Shown here: positions 24,465 through 34,144 of the stretch, one piece after another
Layout: every line of letters begins with the position of its first letter
How positions within the stretch are numbered: the first letter of the stretch is position 1
Translations under genes and position numbers: made by a program
Notes under the pieces: model-generated
Told to the model about the DNA's origin: nothing
Databases searched by the model: none
Seen by the model: only the letters and a program-made list of their open reading frames with translations
From: AWTP1-13 sp963820375
GTDB taxonomy: Bacteria; Pseudomonadota; Alphaproteobacteria; Rhizobiales; Hyphomicrobiaceae
Assembly (NCBI GenBank): GCA_963820375.1
Contig: CAWFZX010000032.1
Coordinates: forward strand, 186,001 to 250,000
Reading direction: 5' to 3'
Length of the DNA stretch: 64,000 nucleotides

Positions 24465-25112
24465 ATGGGACGACGGTCGACGCACACGCCGCAGCAGCTG
24501 CGCGAGCTCATTTTGGACGCTGCGCAGGATATCATCGAAGCCCAAGGTATCGCCGGCTTGTCGGCGCGCGAGATTGCCCGGCGCATTGGCTATTCCCCGG
24601 GCACGATTTACAACATGTTCGAGAACCTCGACGATGTTGTGCTCAACATCGAGGCGCGTGTCCTCGACGCCTTGGACCAGCGGCTGGCAGGCTTGCTCAA
24701 CGATGGCGATGCGAGCGCCCGCGTCACGCGGCTTGCGCTCGCTTACCTCGCCTTCACGCACGAAAAACCAAAGCTCTGGAACCTGCTGTTCGAGCACCAT
24801 ATGCCGGCCGGCGCGCCGCTGCCCTCCTGGTACCAGCACAAGCTCGAAAGCTTGATGAGCCGCGTCGAGGCGGCCCTGGCGCCCGAATTCGGTCCGGGAC
24901 GGGATGGCGAGCGTCAGCGCGCGGCCCGGGTGCTGTGGGCGGGCGTGCACGGCATCACCTCGCTATCGACCGCCGACAAGCTCTCGGTGGTGACGACCGA
25001 AACCGCCAACCGCTTGATCGAGGACCTGGTGGCCACCTATCTGTGCGGCCTTGCTGGCGCCGACAAAGGCGGCGCCAGGCGCGGCGGAGACGCCCCGCCG
25101 CTCGAGGCCTGA
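24465..25112 (+). CDS. TetR/AcrR family transcriptional regulator
   Basis: A 215-residue repressor-type protein. The N-terminal helix-turn-helix is clear: LRELILDAAQDIIEAQGIAG, then LSAREIARRIGYSPGTIYNMF. The C-terminal region has WNLLFEHHMPAG and RAARVLWAGVHGITSLSTADK, like the WHG-type ligand domain. The gene starts 191 bases after the pilus genes and is followed eight bases later by rlmE, so it may be cotranscribed with that methyltransferase. Its target and ligand are unknown. Confidence 0.9.
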   Translation: MGRRSTHTPQQLRELILDAAQDIIEAQGIAGLSAREIARRIGYSPGTIYNMFENLDDVVLNIEARVLDALDQRLAGLLNDGDASARVTRLALAYLAFTHEKPKLWNLLFEHHMPAGAPLPSWYQHKLESLMSRVEAALAPEFGPGRDGERQRAARVLWAGVHGITSLSTADKLSVVTTETANRLIEDLVATYLCGLAGADKGGARRGGDAPPLEA

Positions 25113-25119
25113 GGCCGGT

Positions 25120-25863
25120 ATGGGCACGCACGACCGCGCTGGGCCGCGTGGCCGGCAGCATCTGAAGGTCCGCCTCAAGACTGCCAAGCAGCGCACCGCC
25201 TCATCGCAACGCTGGCTCGAGCGGCAGCTCAACGACCCCTACGTTGCGGCAGCCAGGCGCGAGGGCTACCGCTCGCGTGCGGCCTATAAACTGATCGAAA
25301 TCGACGCCAAGCACCGCCTGCTCAGGCCAGGCCGGCGTGTGGTGGATCTGGGCGCGGCGCCCGGTGGCTGGAGCCAGGTGGCCGCCGGGCGCGTACGCTC
25401 GCTTGAGGGCAGAGGCCAAGTCGTGGCCATTGACCTTCTGCCGATGGAGCCTATCCCGGGCGTCGTTTTCTTGCAGGGGGACTTTATGGACGAGGCAGCA
25501 CCGGGCCGCCTGCAGGCCCTGCTGCGCGAGGGCACGGCCGACCTCGTGCTGTCGGACATGGCAGCGCAAGGCATTGGCCATAGCCGCACGGATCATCTGC
25601 GCATTATGGCGCTTGCAGAAGCAGCCGCCGAATTCGCGATCGAGGTGTTGGCACCGGGCGGCGCCTTTCTTTGCAAAACCTTCCAAGGCGGCTCCGAGCG
25701 GGCGCTGCTGGTTCGCCTCAAGGAGGCCTTTGCCAGCGTGCGGCACATCAAGCCGCCCGCCAGCCGCGCGGAATCGGCCGAGCTTTATGTCTCGGCCACG
25801 CAATTTCGCGGGCTGCCTGGTCAGGCGGCGCGGCGGGCGGGCCGACCCGAGGCGGCAAAGTGA
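25120..25863 (+). CDS. rlmE: 23S rRNA (uridine-2'-O)-methyltransferase RlmE
   Basis: A 247-residue FtsJ/RrmJ family enzyme, which methylates U2552 of 23S rRNA late in 50S assembly. It has YRSRAAYKLIEIDAKH (catalytic Lys), the SAM motif VVDLGAAPGGWSQVA, LVLSDMAAQGIGH (catalytic Asp), GGAFLCKTFQGG (catalytic Lys) and a late Glu in SRAESAELYVSAT. The start at 25120 is preceded by GAGG and avoids a long overlap with the TetR gene. The N-terminal 30 residues are basic. Confidence 0.95.
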   Translation: MGTHDRAGPRGRQHLKVRLKTAKQRTASSQRWLERQLNDPYVAAARREGYRSRAAYKLIEIDAKHRLLRPGRRVVDLGAAPGGWSQVAAGRVRSLEGRGQVVAIDLLPMEPIPGVVFLQGDFMDEAAPGRLQALLREGTADLVLSDMAAQGIGHSRTDHLRIMALAEAAAEFAIEVLAPGGAFLCKTFQGGSERALLVRLKEAFASVRHIKPPASRAESAELYVSATQFRGLPGQAARRAGRPEAAK

Positions 25864-26110
25864 AGGTGTCATAAGGGGGCAGCGCCGGCCGGCAAGGCCA
25901 GTCGCGAAGGCAAGACCGGGCTTTACGGCCATGCCGGCGCGGCTGTCGGGGCCTGGCGAGCTGACGCCAAGACCGCCTTCCCCTCATCAATCAGCTCTGC
26001 TAATAGGAAGCTTGGAACGATTCCACCACAGGGCGGCGAACTGGCCGCGTGCCGAGCAATAGCCCGGCGCGTCCGTTTTCGGCCAACCTGACGGCAGGGA
26101 GAGCGGAAGC

Positions 26111-27595
26111 ATGGTGCAGCGGCCCGTCCTGGATGACAGCAGCGTTGCCCTTACCTTCGATGATGTGCTGCTGGTCCCCCGCCCATCCGACGTGCTGCCG
26201 GGCGAAACCGACGTCACCTCCCGCGTCACGCGCGAGATTTCGGTCAAGATCCCGATTCTTTCCTCGGCCATGGACACGGTCACCGAAGGCCAGCTCGCCA
26301 TCGCCATGGCCCAGGCCGGCGGCATCGGCGTGGTGCATCGCAACCTGAATGCCGAGGCCCAGGCCGAACAGGTCGCCATGGTCAAGCGCTACGTCGCCGG
26401 CATGGTGGTCAATCCCTATACCATCTCCCCCAAGGCCACGCTGGCCGATGCCCTGCATCTGATGGAGGAGAGGAAGATTTCCGGCGTCCCGGTGGTGGAG
26501 AACGGCAGCAAAGGCAAGCTGCTCGGCATTCTCACCAACCGCGACGTGCGCTTTGCCACGAACACCCGCACGCCCGTTTCGGAGCTGATGACCAAAAAAC
26601 TGGTGACCGTTAGGGAGGGGGTGAGACGCGAGGACGCCGAACGACTTCTGCACCAGCACCGGATCGAGAAGCTGCTGGTGGTGGATGACGACTTCCACTG
26701 TATCGGGCTCATCACGGTCAAGGATATCGAAAAGGCGCAAAAGTATCCGAACGCCTGCAAGGACGAGCACGGCCGTCTGCGCGTGGCAGCTGCGACCAGC
26801 GTCGGTGAGGACGGCTACGCGCGCGCCGAGCAATTGATCGCAGCGGGTGTCGATCTCGTTGTGGTCGACACCGCTCACGGTCATTCCAAGCGGGTATTGG
26901 ACGCGGTCAGCCGCATTAAAAAGCAATCCAATCGCGTGCAGGTGATCGCCGGCAACGTGGCCACCGGCGACGGCACCAAGGCGCTGATTGACGCGGGCGC
27001 CGACGCGGTCAAGGTCGGCATCGGCCCGGGTTCGATCTGCACCACGCGCATTGTCGCCGGGGTGGGTATGCCGCAGCTCTCGGCCATCATGGAATCCGTG
27101 GAAGTCGCCAAAAAGCACGACGTGCCGATCATCGCCGACGGCGGCATCAAGTTTTCCGGTGACGTTGTCAAGGCCCTGGCCGCCGGCGCCGATTGCGTCA
27201 TGGTCGGCGCGCTGCTCGCCGGCACGGACGAGGCGCCGGGCGAGACCTACCTCTATCAGGGCCGTACCTATAAGGCTTATCGCGGCATGGGGTCGGTCGG
27301 CGCCATGGCGCGCGGCAGCGCCGACCGCTACTTCCAGCAAGAGGTCAAGGACACCTTGAAGTTGGTGCCCGAGGGTATTGAAGGTCAGGTGCCCTACAAG
27401 GGCCCGGTCGACGGCGTCCTGCACCAGCTGGTCGGCGGCCTGCGCGCCGGCATGGGTTACCTCGGGGCAGCCAACCTCGCTGCCTTGCGCGAACGCGCCC
27501 GGTTCGTGCGCATCTCACCCGCCGGTGTCAGCGAAGGTCATACGCACGGCGTGGCCATGACGCGCGAAGCCCCCAACTATACGCGCAGCGTCTAA
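26111..27595 (+). CDS. guaB: Inosine-5'-monophosphate dehydrogenase
   Basis: A 494-residue IMPDH, which oxidises IMP to XMP, the first step of GMP synthesis. It begins with LTFDDVLLVPRPSDVLPGETD, carries a pair of CBS domains (about residues 95-210, with NRDVRFATNTRTPVSELM and IGLITVKDIEKAQKYPNA) and the catalytic Cys loop GIGPGSICTTRIVAGVGMPQ. The flap has YRGMGSVGAM. guaA lies 4 kb downstream on the same strand. The 247 bases before the ATG hold no gene; I see no clear promoter there. Confidence 0.97.
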   Translation: MVQRPVLDDSSVALTFDDVLLVPRPSDVLPGETDVTSRVTREISVKIPILSSAMDTVTEGQLAIAMAQAGGIGVVHRNLNAEAQAEQVAMVKRYVAGMVVNPYTISPKATLADALHLMEERKISGVPVVENGSKGKLLGILTNRDVRFATNTRTPVSELMTKKLVTVREGVRREDAERLLHQHRIEKLLVVDDDFHCIGLITVKDIEKAQKYPNACKDEHGRLRVAAATSVGEDGYARAEQLIAAGVDLVVVDTAHGHSKRVLDAVSRIKKQSNRVQVIAGNVATGDGTKALIDAGADAVKVGIGPGSICTTRIVAGVGMPQLSAIMESVEVAKKHDVPIIADGGIKFSGDVVKALAAGADCVMVGALLAGTDEAPGETYLYQGRTYKAYRGMGSVGAMARGSADRYFQQEVKDTLKLVPEGIEGQVPYKGPVDGVLHQLVGGLRAGMGYLGAANLAALRERARFVRISPAGVSEGHTHGVAMTREAPNYTRSV

Positions 27596-27642
27596 CGCTT
27601 CGCCGCGCCCCGGGCCAACCGCCCTGGACCACGGGAATCAAC

Positions 27643-28077
27643 ATGAATCAGGTCGTCATCCTCTACCCGGTATTCGTGCAGGTGCTTTTGACCTTTATCG
27701 TCTACGGCTTGCTGGCCGTGGCGCGCGCCCGAGCCATCCGCGCCATGGGCCACCGGCGCAGTCCTGGCGACCTGGCGCTGGGCCGGGTGACCTGGCCGGA
27801 GGATGCCGAGAAGCGCGCCGCCAACCAGCGCAACCAGTTCGAGCTGCCGGTGCTCTTCTATGCGGTCGTGGCGTTCGCCCTGCTCAGCAAGGGCGTCGAT
27901 TTCCTGATGCTGCTGCTGGCTTGGCTGTTCGTGCTCACCCGGCTCGTGCACGCGGCCATCCATGTCGGCCCCAACAAGGTGCGCTGGCGTTCACCCGCCT
28001 TCGCGCTGGGTCTGCTGATCCTGGCCTTGATGTGGCTGAAGCTGTTTTTGCATGTGCTCACCGGCGGGCTTGCCTGA
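27643..28077 (+). CDS. MAPEG family membrane protein
   Basis: A 144-residue four-helix membrane protein. The MAPEG pattern is visible in RAANQRNQFELPVLFYAVVAF (the conserved Asn/Gln/Phe-Glu-x-Pro block) and in VLTRLVHAAIHVGPNKV. Relatives in eukaryotes are glutathione-dependent; bacterial members are mostly uncharacterised. It lies 48 bases after guaB and four bases before an rsmB-type gene, so the three may form one transcript. Confidence 0.88.
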   Translation: MNQVVILYPVFVQVLLTFIVYGLLAVARARAIRAMGHRRSPGDLALGRVTWPEDAEKRAANQRNQFELPVLFYAVVAFALLSKGVDFLMLLLAWLFVLTRLVHAAIHVGPNKVRWRSPAFALGLLILALMWLKLFLHVLTGGLA

Positions 28078-28081
28078 GGTC

Positions 28082-29377
28082 ATGCGGCCCGGGGCGCATA
28101 TCAGGGCCGCCGTCGAGGTCCTCGAGGAAGTGCTGACGCGGTATCGCCCCGCCGCCATCGCCCTTGCCGATTGGGGCAAGAGCCACCGGTTTGCCGGCTC
28201 CAGCGATCGGGCTGCCATCGGCAACCTCGTCTACGACGCCCTGCGCTGTCGCCGGTCACTCGCTCAACGCATGGACAGCGATACGCCGCGGGCGCTGGTA
28301 CTGGCCGCGGCTGCCCAGGCGCTCGGTCTGCCGGAAGCGGCGGTGATCGCCAGCGCCGACGGTTCGGCCTATGCCCTGGAGCCATTGAGCGAGGCCGAGC
28401 GGGCGGCGATCGGGCGCTCGCTGCCGGCGCAGGCGACGGCCGGTATCCGCGGCGACATCCCGGACTGGCTTGAGCCCTCTTTCGTGCGCGCCTTTGGCGC
28501 GGCCGCCGCGACGGAAGGCGCAGCGCTGGCGCGGCGTGCTCCGGTCGATCTGCGGGTCAACACGCTCAAGGCCGACCGCGAGAAGGTGCTCAAGGCACTG
28601 GCCAGGTTTGCCGCCGAGGCGACCGGCTACTCCCCCCTCGGGGTACGGCTAGCTGCCCGCGACGGCCCGCACCGGCAAGCCAACGTGGAAGCGGAAGTCG
28701 GCCACGCACGCGGCTGGTATGAAGTGCAAGATGAGGGCTCGCAGCTGGCGGCGCTCTTGGCCCACGCCGGTCCGCGCCAGCAGGTGCTCGATATCTGTGC
28801 AGGCGCCGGCGGCAAGACGCTCGCCTTCGCCGCGGCCATGCGCAACACCGGTCAAGTCTACGCCTACGATGAGGATGCGCAGCGCCTGCGCCCAATCATT
28901 GAGCGGCTGAAGCGGGCCGGCGTGCGCAACGCCCAAGTACTGCCGGCTGGTGACCACGCCGCGCTCAGCGCGCTCGGCGCCCGTTTCGACCTGGTGTTCA
29001 TCGATGCGCCCTGCACGGGTAGCGGGGCCTGGCGGCGCCGGCCCGACGCCAAGTGGCGGTTGCGGCCAGCCAACCTAGAGCAGCGCCGCGTCGAGCAGCG
29101 CGCTTTGCTGTCGACCGCCGCCCTCCACGTCAAGCCCGGCGGCCGGCTCGTTTATGTCACTTGCTCGGTGCTGCCGGAGGAAAATGACGACCAGATCGTC
29201 TGGTTTCTATCGAACCACACGGGCTTTGCGCCCCTGAAATGGCGTGAGGCCTGGGCGCGTGGCGTTGGCGGCAACGCGCCCCAATCGGCCGGCGACAGGG
29301 ACGATGCATTGCTCCTGACGCCGGCCCGGCACGGCACGGACGGCTTTTTCATCGCCAGCCTGCTTCGCACGGATTGA
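28082..29377 (+). CDS. rsmB: RsmB/NOP family 16S rRNA m5C methyltransferase
   Basis: A 431-residue protein with an N-terminal NusB-like region (ADWGKSHRFAGSSDRAAIGNLVYDALR) and a C-terminal m5C methyltransferase domain. The SAM motif is VLDICAGAGGKTLAFAAAM, followed by DAPCTGSGAWRRRPDAKWR (first catalytic Cys) and VYVTCSVLPEENDDQ (second Cys). The target is probably C967 of 16S rRNA or a related site, which cannot be fixed from sequence alone. The start at 28082 lies just after the MAPEG stop. Confidence 0.9.
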   Translation: MRPGAHIRAAVEVLEEVLTRYRPAAIALADWGKSHRFAGSSDRAAIGNLVYDALRCRRSLAQRMDSDTPRALVLAAAAQALGLPEAAVIASADGSAYALEPLSEAERAAIGRSLPAQATAGIRGDIPDWLEPSFVRAFGAAAATEGAALARRAPVDLRVNTLKADREKVLKALARFAAEATGYSPLGVRLAARDGPHRQANVEAEVGHARGWYEVQDEGSQLAALLAHAGPRQQVLDICAGAGGKTLAFAAAMRNTGQVYAYDEDAQRLRPIIERLKRAGVRNAQVLPAGDHAALSALGARFDLVFIDAPCTGSGAWRRRPDAKWRLRPANLEQRRVEQRALLSTAALHVKPGGRLVYVTCSVLPEENDDQIVWFLSNHTGFAPLKWREAWARGVGGNAPQSAGDRDDALLLTPARHGTDGFFIASLLRTD

Positions 29378-29444
29378 TTGTTGCTGCGGAACGGCGCTGA
29401 CAAAAAGAGCTTGCATCTGGGATTGATCGTCCACAGATAAAAGT

Positions 29445-29472
29445 TTGACAGCGGATTGCGAGGGACTAATAC
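29445..29472 (+). promoter_or_regulatory. Sigma70-type promoter upstream of the methyltransferase/ATP-grasp fusion
   Basis: TTGACA at 29445-29450, a 16-base spacer and TAATAC at 29467-29472 form a near-consensus housekeeping promoter, the best match seen in the window besides the gcv one. It lies 123 bases before the fusion gene's start and leaves a leader of more than 100 bases. Confidence 0.7.
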
Positions 29473-29594
29473 GTTCGCGTTTTGCTGAGACCGCACGGGT
29501 CTCGTCTTGACCGGCCGCACGCCGCGTCGCCTCGGGGAGCGGACTACTCCCCAGCGAACGTCAGCCGCGGCACTGAGGAGGACAGTCGTCCACC

Positions 29595-31553
29595 ATGGTA
29601 ATGCCGTCGAAGGCGAAGCGACCCAGACGTCCTTCCGCCCGTTCATGTCTCGGCCCGGTTGCGGACCTCGAGGCGCACCTGCCCGAAGAGTGGTGGCGCA
29701 AGCTTTTCAACGCCCTTTATGTGAAGACCGACGGCGACGTCGTCGAGAACCTGGAGAACACCCGGCGGGAGGTGGATTTCATCGTTTCCGCCGCCGCCAT
29801 TCAGCCCTACAGCCAGATCCTCGACCTGTGCTGCGGTCAGGGCCGTCACTGCCTCGAGCTCGCCCGGCGCGGTTTCAAGCACGTGATGGGGCTCGACCGC
29901 TCGCGCTACCTCGTGCGTCTCGCCAAGAAGCGCGCCCAGGGCGAGGGGCTACAAGTGCTGTTCAAGGAGGGGGATGCGCGCAATCCGCGGCTACCCGAGA
30001 ACAGCATGGACTGCGTTGCCATCATGGGCAACTCGTTCGGCTACTTCTCCAACAAGCAAGACGACGAGAAAGTCCTGACCGCCGTCGGCAAGATCCTGCG
30101 CCCCAGCGGCCAGATCGTATTGGACATTACCGATGGCAGCCACATGCACGACAACTTCGAGCGGCGGTCGTGGGAATGGATCGATGAACATCACTTCGTC
30201 TGCCGCGAGCGCTCCATTAGCCAGGATGGCGAACGGCTGATCTCGCGCGAGGTGATCGTCCACGACGAGATGGGTGTGATCGCCGACCAGTTCTATGCCG
30301 AGCGGCTTTACACACGCGACAGCATCACCAAGCTGTTGGAGAAGACCGGCTTCCGCAACGTCCGCCATCACGGCCACGCCGAGGCGCTTTCCGACCGCGA
30401 TCAGGACCTCGGCATGATGGCGCGGCGCATCCTCCTCACGGCTGATGCACCGCAACTTTTGCGTAAGCATCGCGGCCGCTTGCAGGCGCTCGATGTGACC
30501 GTGGTGATGGGCGACCATCGCCTTCCCGACCAAGTCAAGCGCGGCGGCACGTTCAATCCGGAAGACCTCGACACCGTGCGCAAGCTCAAGGACGCCCTGT
30601 CCGAAGTGCCGGGCTACAAGTTCCGCTATCTTGACAACCACGGCACCCTGGAACGCGATCTTTCCGAGCTGAGGACCGATCTGGTCTTCAACCTTTGCGA
30701 TGAGGGCTGGAACAACGACCCCTTTAAGGAGCTGCATGTGCCGGCGCTGCTGGAGGTGCAGGGGATTGGCTACACCGGTGCCGGCCCATCGGCGCTGGCC
30801 GCCTGCTACGACAAGGGGTTGGTGCGTGCGGTAGCGCACGCGCTGGACGTGCCGGTGCCGCTGGAATCATACGTGCGCCCGGGCGACCAGGGGGCGACGC
30901 TGCCATCCGTCTTTCCTGCCATTCTAAAACCCAACCAGGGCGACAGCAGTCAGGGCATTACCAAGGAATTGGTCGTCACCAACGAGAAGGCCCTGCTCGA
31001 CTACCTCGACCGGCTGCGCGCCGAGTTTCCCAAACGTGGCGTGCTGGTGCAGGAGTTCCTCACCGAGGCGGAGTACTCCGTCGGCTTGGTGGGCAATCCG
31101 GATCAGGGCCTCAGGGCTTTGCCGATCCTGGAGGTCGACTACTCCAGGCTCGACGATAGACTGCCGAAGATCCTGGGCTACGAATCGAAGTGGGAGCCGG
31201 ATAGTCCCTATTGGACGCAAATAAAATATCGAGAGGCAACGCTGGCTGATCAAAAGCAGCAGCAGCTCATCGACAACTCCTCGCGTCTGTTTGAGCGGCT
31301 GGGATGCCGAGACTACGCCCGCTTCGACTTCCGCGCCGACGCAAAAGGCGAAATCAAGCTGCTCGAGGTCAACCCCAACCCGGGCTGGTGCTGGGACGGC
31401 AAGATGAACATCATGGCGGGCTTCCAGGGCATGCGCTATGCGGAGCTGCTGTCGCAAATCCTGCAGGCGGCCGTGGAACGGCTCGGCATCGTCGCCAAGC
31501 CGGTACAAGCGCAGGTCGGCAACGGCAATGGTCACTCCGTGGCCGCGGAGTGA
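29595..31553 (+). CDS. Fusion of a SAM methyltransferase and a D-Ala-D-Ala ligase-like ATP-grasp domain
   Basis: A 652-residue protein of two enzymes. The N-terminal half has a class I methyltransferase (SAM loop ILDLCCGQGRHCLEL at about residues 75-89, then GNSFGYFSNKQDD and ILRPSGQIVLDI). The C-terminal half (about residues 300-630) is an ATP-grasp ligase of the D-Ala-D-Ala type: VVMGDHRLPDQVKRGG, DLVFNLCDEGWNNDP, PAILKPNQGDSSQGI, LVQEFLTEAEYSVGLVGN and the metal site KLLEVNPNPGWCWDG. Ligases of this fold join carboxylates to amines. The pair suggests a small molecule or peptide that is both ligated and methylated. The product is not known. It has its own promoter. Confidence 0.88.
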   Translation: MVMPSKAKRPRRPSARSCLGPVADLEAHLPEEWWRKLFNALYVKTDGDVVENLENTRREVDFIVSAAAIQPYSQILDLCCGQGRHCLELARRGFKHVMGLDRSRYLVRLAKKRAQGEGLQVLFKEGDARNPRLPENSMDCVAIMGNSFGYFSNKQDDEKVLTAVGKILRPSGQIVLDITDGSHMHDNFERRSWEWIDEHHFVCRERSISQDGERLISREVIVHDEMGVIADQFYAERLYTRDSITKLLEKTGFRNVRHHGHAEALSDRDQDLGMMARRILLTADAPQLLRKHRGRLQALDVTVVMGDHRLPDQVKRGGTFNPEDLDTVRKLKDALSEVPGYKFRYLDNHGTLERDLSELRTDLVFNLCDEGWNNDPFKELHVPALLEVQGIGYTGAGPSALAACYDKGLVRAVAHALDVPVPLESYVRPGDQGATLPSVFPAILKPNQGDSSQGITKELVVTNEKALLDYLDRLRAEFPKRGVLVQEFLTEAEYSVGLVGNPDQGLRALPILEVDYSRLDDRLPKILGYESKWEPDSPYWTQIKYREATLADQKQQQLIDNSSRLFERLGCRDYARFDFRADAKGEIKLLEVNPNPGWCWDGKMNIMAGFQGMRYAELLSQILQAAVERLGIVAKPVQAQVGNGNGHSVAAE

Positions 31554-31734
31554 AACCTCAGTTACAGTGCCAGCGGGCGTCCCGGGCACGGGGCCCCGCC
31601 CCGGGCAGCCAATCCAAGGCGGCACGCTGGTCGCGTGCGAGCTGGCGCCAGCTTGACCTTTGGCGCTGGCGGTGTCTATCGAAGACAGGCGCGCACCGGA
31701 TCCTTCTCCTGCCGGGGCCGAGGCCTGGGGCTCC

Positions 31735-33282
31735 ATGACCGACACCGTCCTCATCATCGATTTCGGCAGCCAGGTAACGCAACTCATCGCCCGGCGCGTA
31801 CGCGAGCAGGGCGTCTACTCGGAGATCGTACCCTTCAACGCTGCCGAGGACGCGCTTGAGCGGCTCAAACCTCGGGCAGTGATCCTCTCCGGTGGACCGG
31901 CGAGCGTCACCGAGTTTGGCACACCGCGTGCCCCCGATTGGGTGTTCAATGCGGGGCTGCCGGTGCTCGGCATCTGTTATGGCGAGCAAACCATGGTGGC
32001 GCAGCTCGGCGGCGGCGTAGAGGCCGGGCACCATCGCGAGTTCGGACGTGCCGAATTGGAGGTGACCAGCGACAACAGGCTATTTGAGGGTGTCTGGCAA
32101 AAAGGCGAACGCGATACAGTATGGATGAGCCACGGCGACCGCGTCACACGCTTGCCGCCAGGGTTTCGAGTGGTGGCGGTCTCGAAAGGCGCTCCGTTCG
32201 CGGCCATCGCCGACGAGAAGCGCAAGCTTTACGCCGTGCAATTCCATCCCGAAGTCGCGCACACGCCGCAGGGAAGTCGCCTGATCGGCAATTTCGTGCG
32301 CCGCATCGCCGGGCTTCCCGGTGACTGGAGCATGGCGCATTTCAGAAGCGCGGAGATCGCCCGCATCAAGGTGCAGGTCGGCACCGGTCGGGTGATCTGC
32401 GGGCTGTCGGGCGGGGTCGACAGCGCGGTGGCGGCCAAGCTCATCCACGAGGCCGTCGGCGACCAGCTCACGTGCATCTTCGTCGACCACGGCCTGCTGC
32501 GGCTGGACGAGGCCAGGCAGGTTGTGACGCTGTTCCGCGGCCATTTCAACATTCCGCTGGTGCACGTCGATGCGAGCCAGCAGTTCCTCGCCGCGCTCGC
32601 CGGCGCGACCGATCCGGAAGCCAAGCGCAAGACCATCGGCGCACTCTTCATCGAGGTGTTTGAGGCAGAGGCCAAGAAGCTCGGCGGCGTGGACTTCCTG
32701 GCTCAGGGTACACTCTACCCCGATGTGATCGAGAGCGTATCGTTCACCGGCGGGCCGTCCGTGACAATCAAATCGCACCACAATGTCGGTGGTCTGCCCG
32801 AACGTATGAATTTGCGGCTGGTGGAGCCCCTGCGCGAGCTGTTCAAGGACGAGGTGCGCGCGCTCGGCCGCGAGCTGGGCCTCCCCGAGCATTTCATCTG
32901 GCGCCACCCTTTCCCGGGGCCCGGATTGGCGATTCGGATCTTGAGCGACGTCACGCAGGACAAGCTCGATATCCTCCGCAAGGCCGACGCGGTGTTCCTC
33001 GACGAGATCCGCAAAGCCGGCCTATACGATAAAATCTGGCAGGCTTTTGCGGTATTGCTTCCCGTGCGCACGGTGGGCGTGATGGGGGATGCGCGTACCT
33101 ACGACAACGTGTGTGCACTGCGCGCGGTCACTTCGACCGACGGCATGACGGCCGATTTCTACCCGTTCCCGCACGATGTACTGGGCCGTGCCGCCACCCG
33201 CATCATCAACGAGGTCAATGGCATCAACCGCGTGGTCTACGACGTAACCTCGAAGCCACCGGGCACCATCGAGTGGGAGTGA
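31735..33282 (+). CDS. guaA: GMP synthase (glutamine-hydrolysing)
   Basis: A 515-residue enzyme that turns XMP into GMP. The N-terminal amidotransferase has the nucleophile in LGICYGEQTMVAQLGG and the His/Glu pair in QFHPEVAHTPQG. The synthetase has the PP-loop VICGLSGGVDSAVAAKLIH, and the C-terminal dimer domain has RHPFPGPGLAIRIL and ends SKPPGTIEWE. I take ATG 31735 (MTDTVLIIDFGSQ), which gives the family N-terminus; longer frames add unrelated residues. Together with guaB it supplies guanine nucleotides. Confidence 0.97.
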   Translation: MTDTVLIIDFGSQVTQLIARRVREQGVYSEIVPFNAAEDALERLKPRAVILSGGPASVTEFGTPRAPDWVFNAGLPVLGICYGEQTMVAQLGGGVEAGHHREFGRAELEVTSDNRLFEGVWQKGERDTVWMSHGDRVTRLPPGFRVVAVSKGAPFAAIADEKRKLYAVQFHPEVAHTPQGSRLIGNFVRRIAGLPGDWSMAHFRSAEIARIKVQVGTGRVICGLSGGVDSAVAAKLIHEAVGDQLTCIFVDHGLLRLDEARQVVTLFRGHFNIPLVHVDASQQFLAALAGATDPEAKRKTIGALFIEVFEAEAKKLGGVDFLAQGTLYPDVIESVSFTGGPSVTIKSHHNVGGLPERMNLRLVEPLRELFKDEVRALGRELGLPEHFIWRHPFPGPGLAIRILSDVTQDKLDILRKADAVFLDEIRKAGLYDKIWQAFAVLLPVRTVGVMGDARTYDNVCALRAVTSTDGMTADFYPFPHDVLGRAATRIINEVNGINRVVYDVTSKPPGTIEWE

Positions 33283-33430
33283 TTTTGGCGTCCTTTGCGG
33301 ACGAGCGACGAGGATCGTTATCCCCGCAATAAGCTTCCTTCCGCCGCGAGACGCTGACCCATTGGTCGCTTGCCCGCGTCCGCCGAAACCTCCTTGAGCG
33401 CGGGTGCTCGCGTTGTAGCATCCAGCAAAT

Positions 33431-34144
33431 TTAGCCGGCCAAGTCCAAAGCTCCGAACCTGTCGGCAAACACCCGTTCACCCTTGGCCGTGATAAGCACG
33501 GCGCGCGTGCCCTGCAAACGGCGCGTCCAGCCCTTGGCCATGCTGTGGCTACAGATTGCGGCACCGACGGCGCCCCCAAGATGGAGCCGCCGTTCGCTCC
33601 AATCGAGGCACGGGCGGCAAAGCACCCGCTTGGAGCGTTTCGTGCGCAGCAACATCGGCTCGGGGTTGATGCCGATATCGGCCAAAAAGGCGATGCCGGC
33701 CTGGCTGAGGAGACCCGCCTCGCTCGTGAGCTCGACATAGCCGCGCGCGATGAAGGCGTCGGCAAGGGCGACGCCCAACCGCCCAGCAAAATGATCGTAG
33801 CAGGTGCGGGCCTTGCGAAGCGCGCGATCCTTCGGGCCGACCGATAGGCGGCGGCGGTCGGGCGCGAGCTCGGCAGCGACCAGCATGATGCTTTCGAGCA
33901 TGCGCGCCACGGAAACGGTGGCCAGCCGATAATAGCGAAACCGGCCTTGCCTGTGGACGCCCAGCAAGCCAACGGCTGTCAGGCGCTGCAAATGCCCACT
34001 GGCGGTCTGAGGCGTGACACCCGCTGCCCGCGCCAACTCGCTTGCCGTCAGGGCGCGGCCATCCATCAAAGCGTGCAACATGCTGGCGCGCCCCGGATCA
34101 CCGGACAAAGCGGCGACTTCTGCAAACAAGGTGCTGCTGGCCAT
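33431..34144 (-). CDS. ArsR-like winged-helix regulator with a long C-terminal domain
   Basis: A 237-residue protein starting MASSTLFAEVAALSGDPGR. Residues 1-90 are an ArsR-type winged helix (GRALTASELARAAGVTPQTASG, then HLQRLTAVGLLGVHRQGRFRYYRLA). The remaining 140 residues are not part of classical ArsR and contain three cysteines or histidines around RVLCRPCLDWSERRLHLGG, a possible metal or ligand site. The gene is divergent from a NIPSNAP-family protein 131 bases away, so autoregulation of that pair is likely. ATG 34144 gives the expected HTH spacing. Confidence 0.85.
   Translation of the reverse strand: MASSTLFAEVAALSGDPGRASMLHALMDGRALTASELARAAGVTPQTASGHLQRLTAVGLLGVHRQGRFRYYRLATVSVARMLESIMLVAAELAPDRRRLSVGPKDRALRKARTCYDHFAGRLGVALADAFIARGYVELTSEAGLLSQAGIAFLADIGINPEPMLLRTKRSKRVLCRPCLDWSERRLHLGGAVGAAICSHSMAKGWTRRLQGTRAVLITAKGERVFADRFGALDLAG

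Noticed and set aside
26000..27424. A 474-codon open frame antisense to guaB
   Set aside because: guaB on the plus strand is unmistakable; the antisense frame is a shadow.
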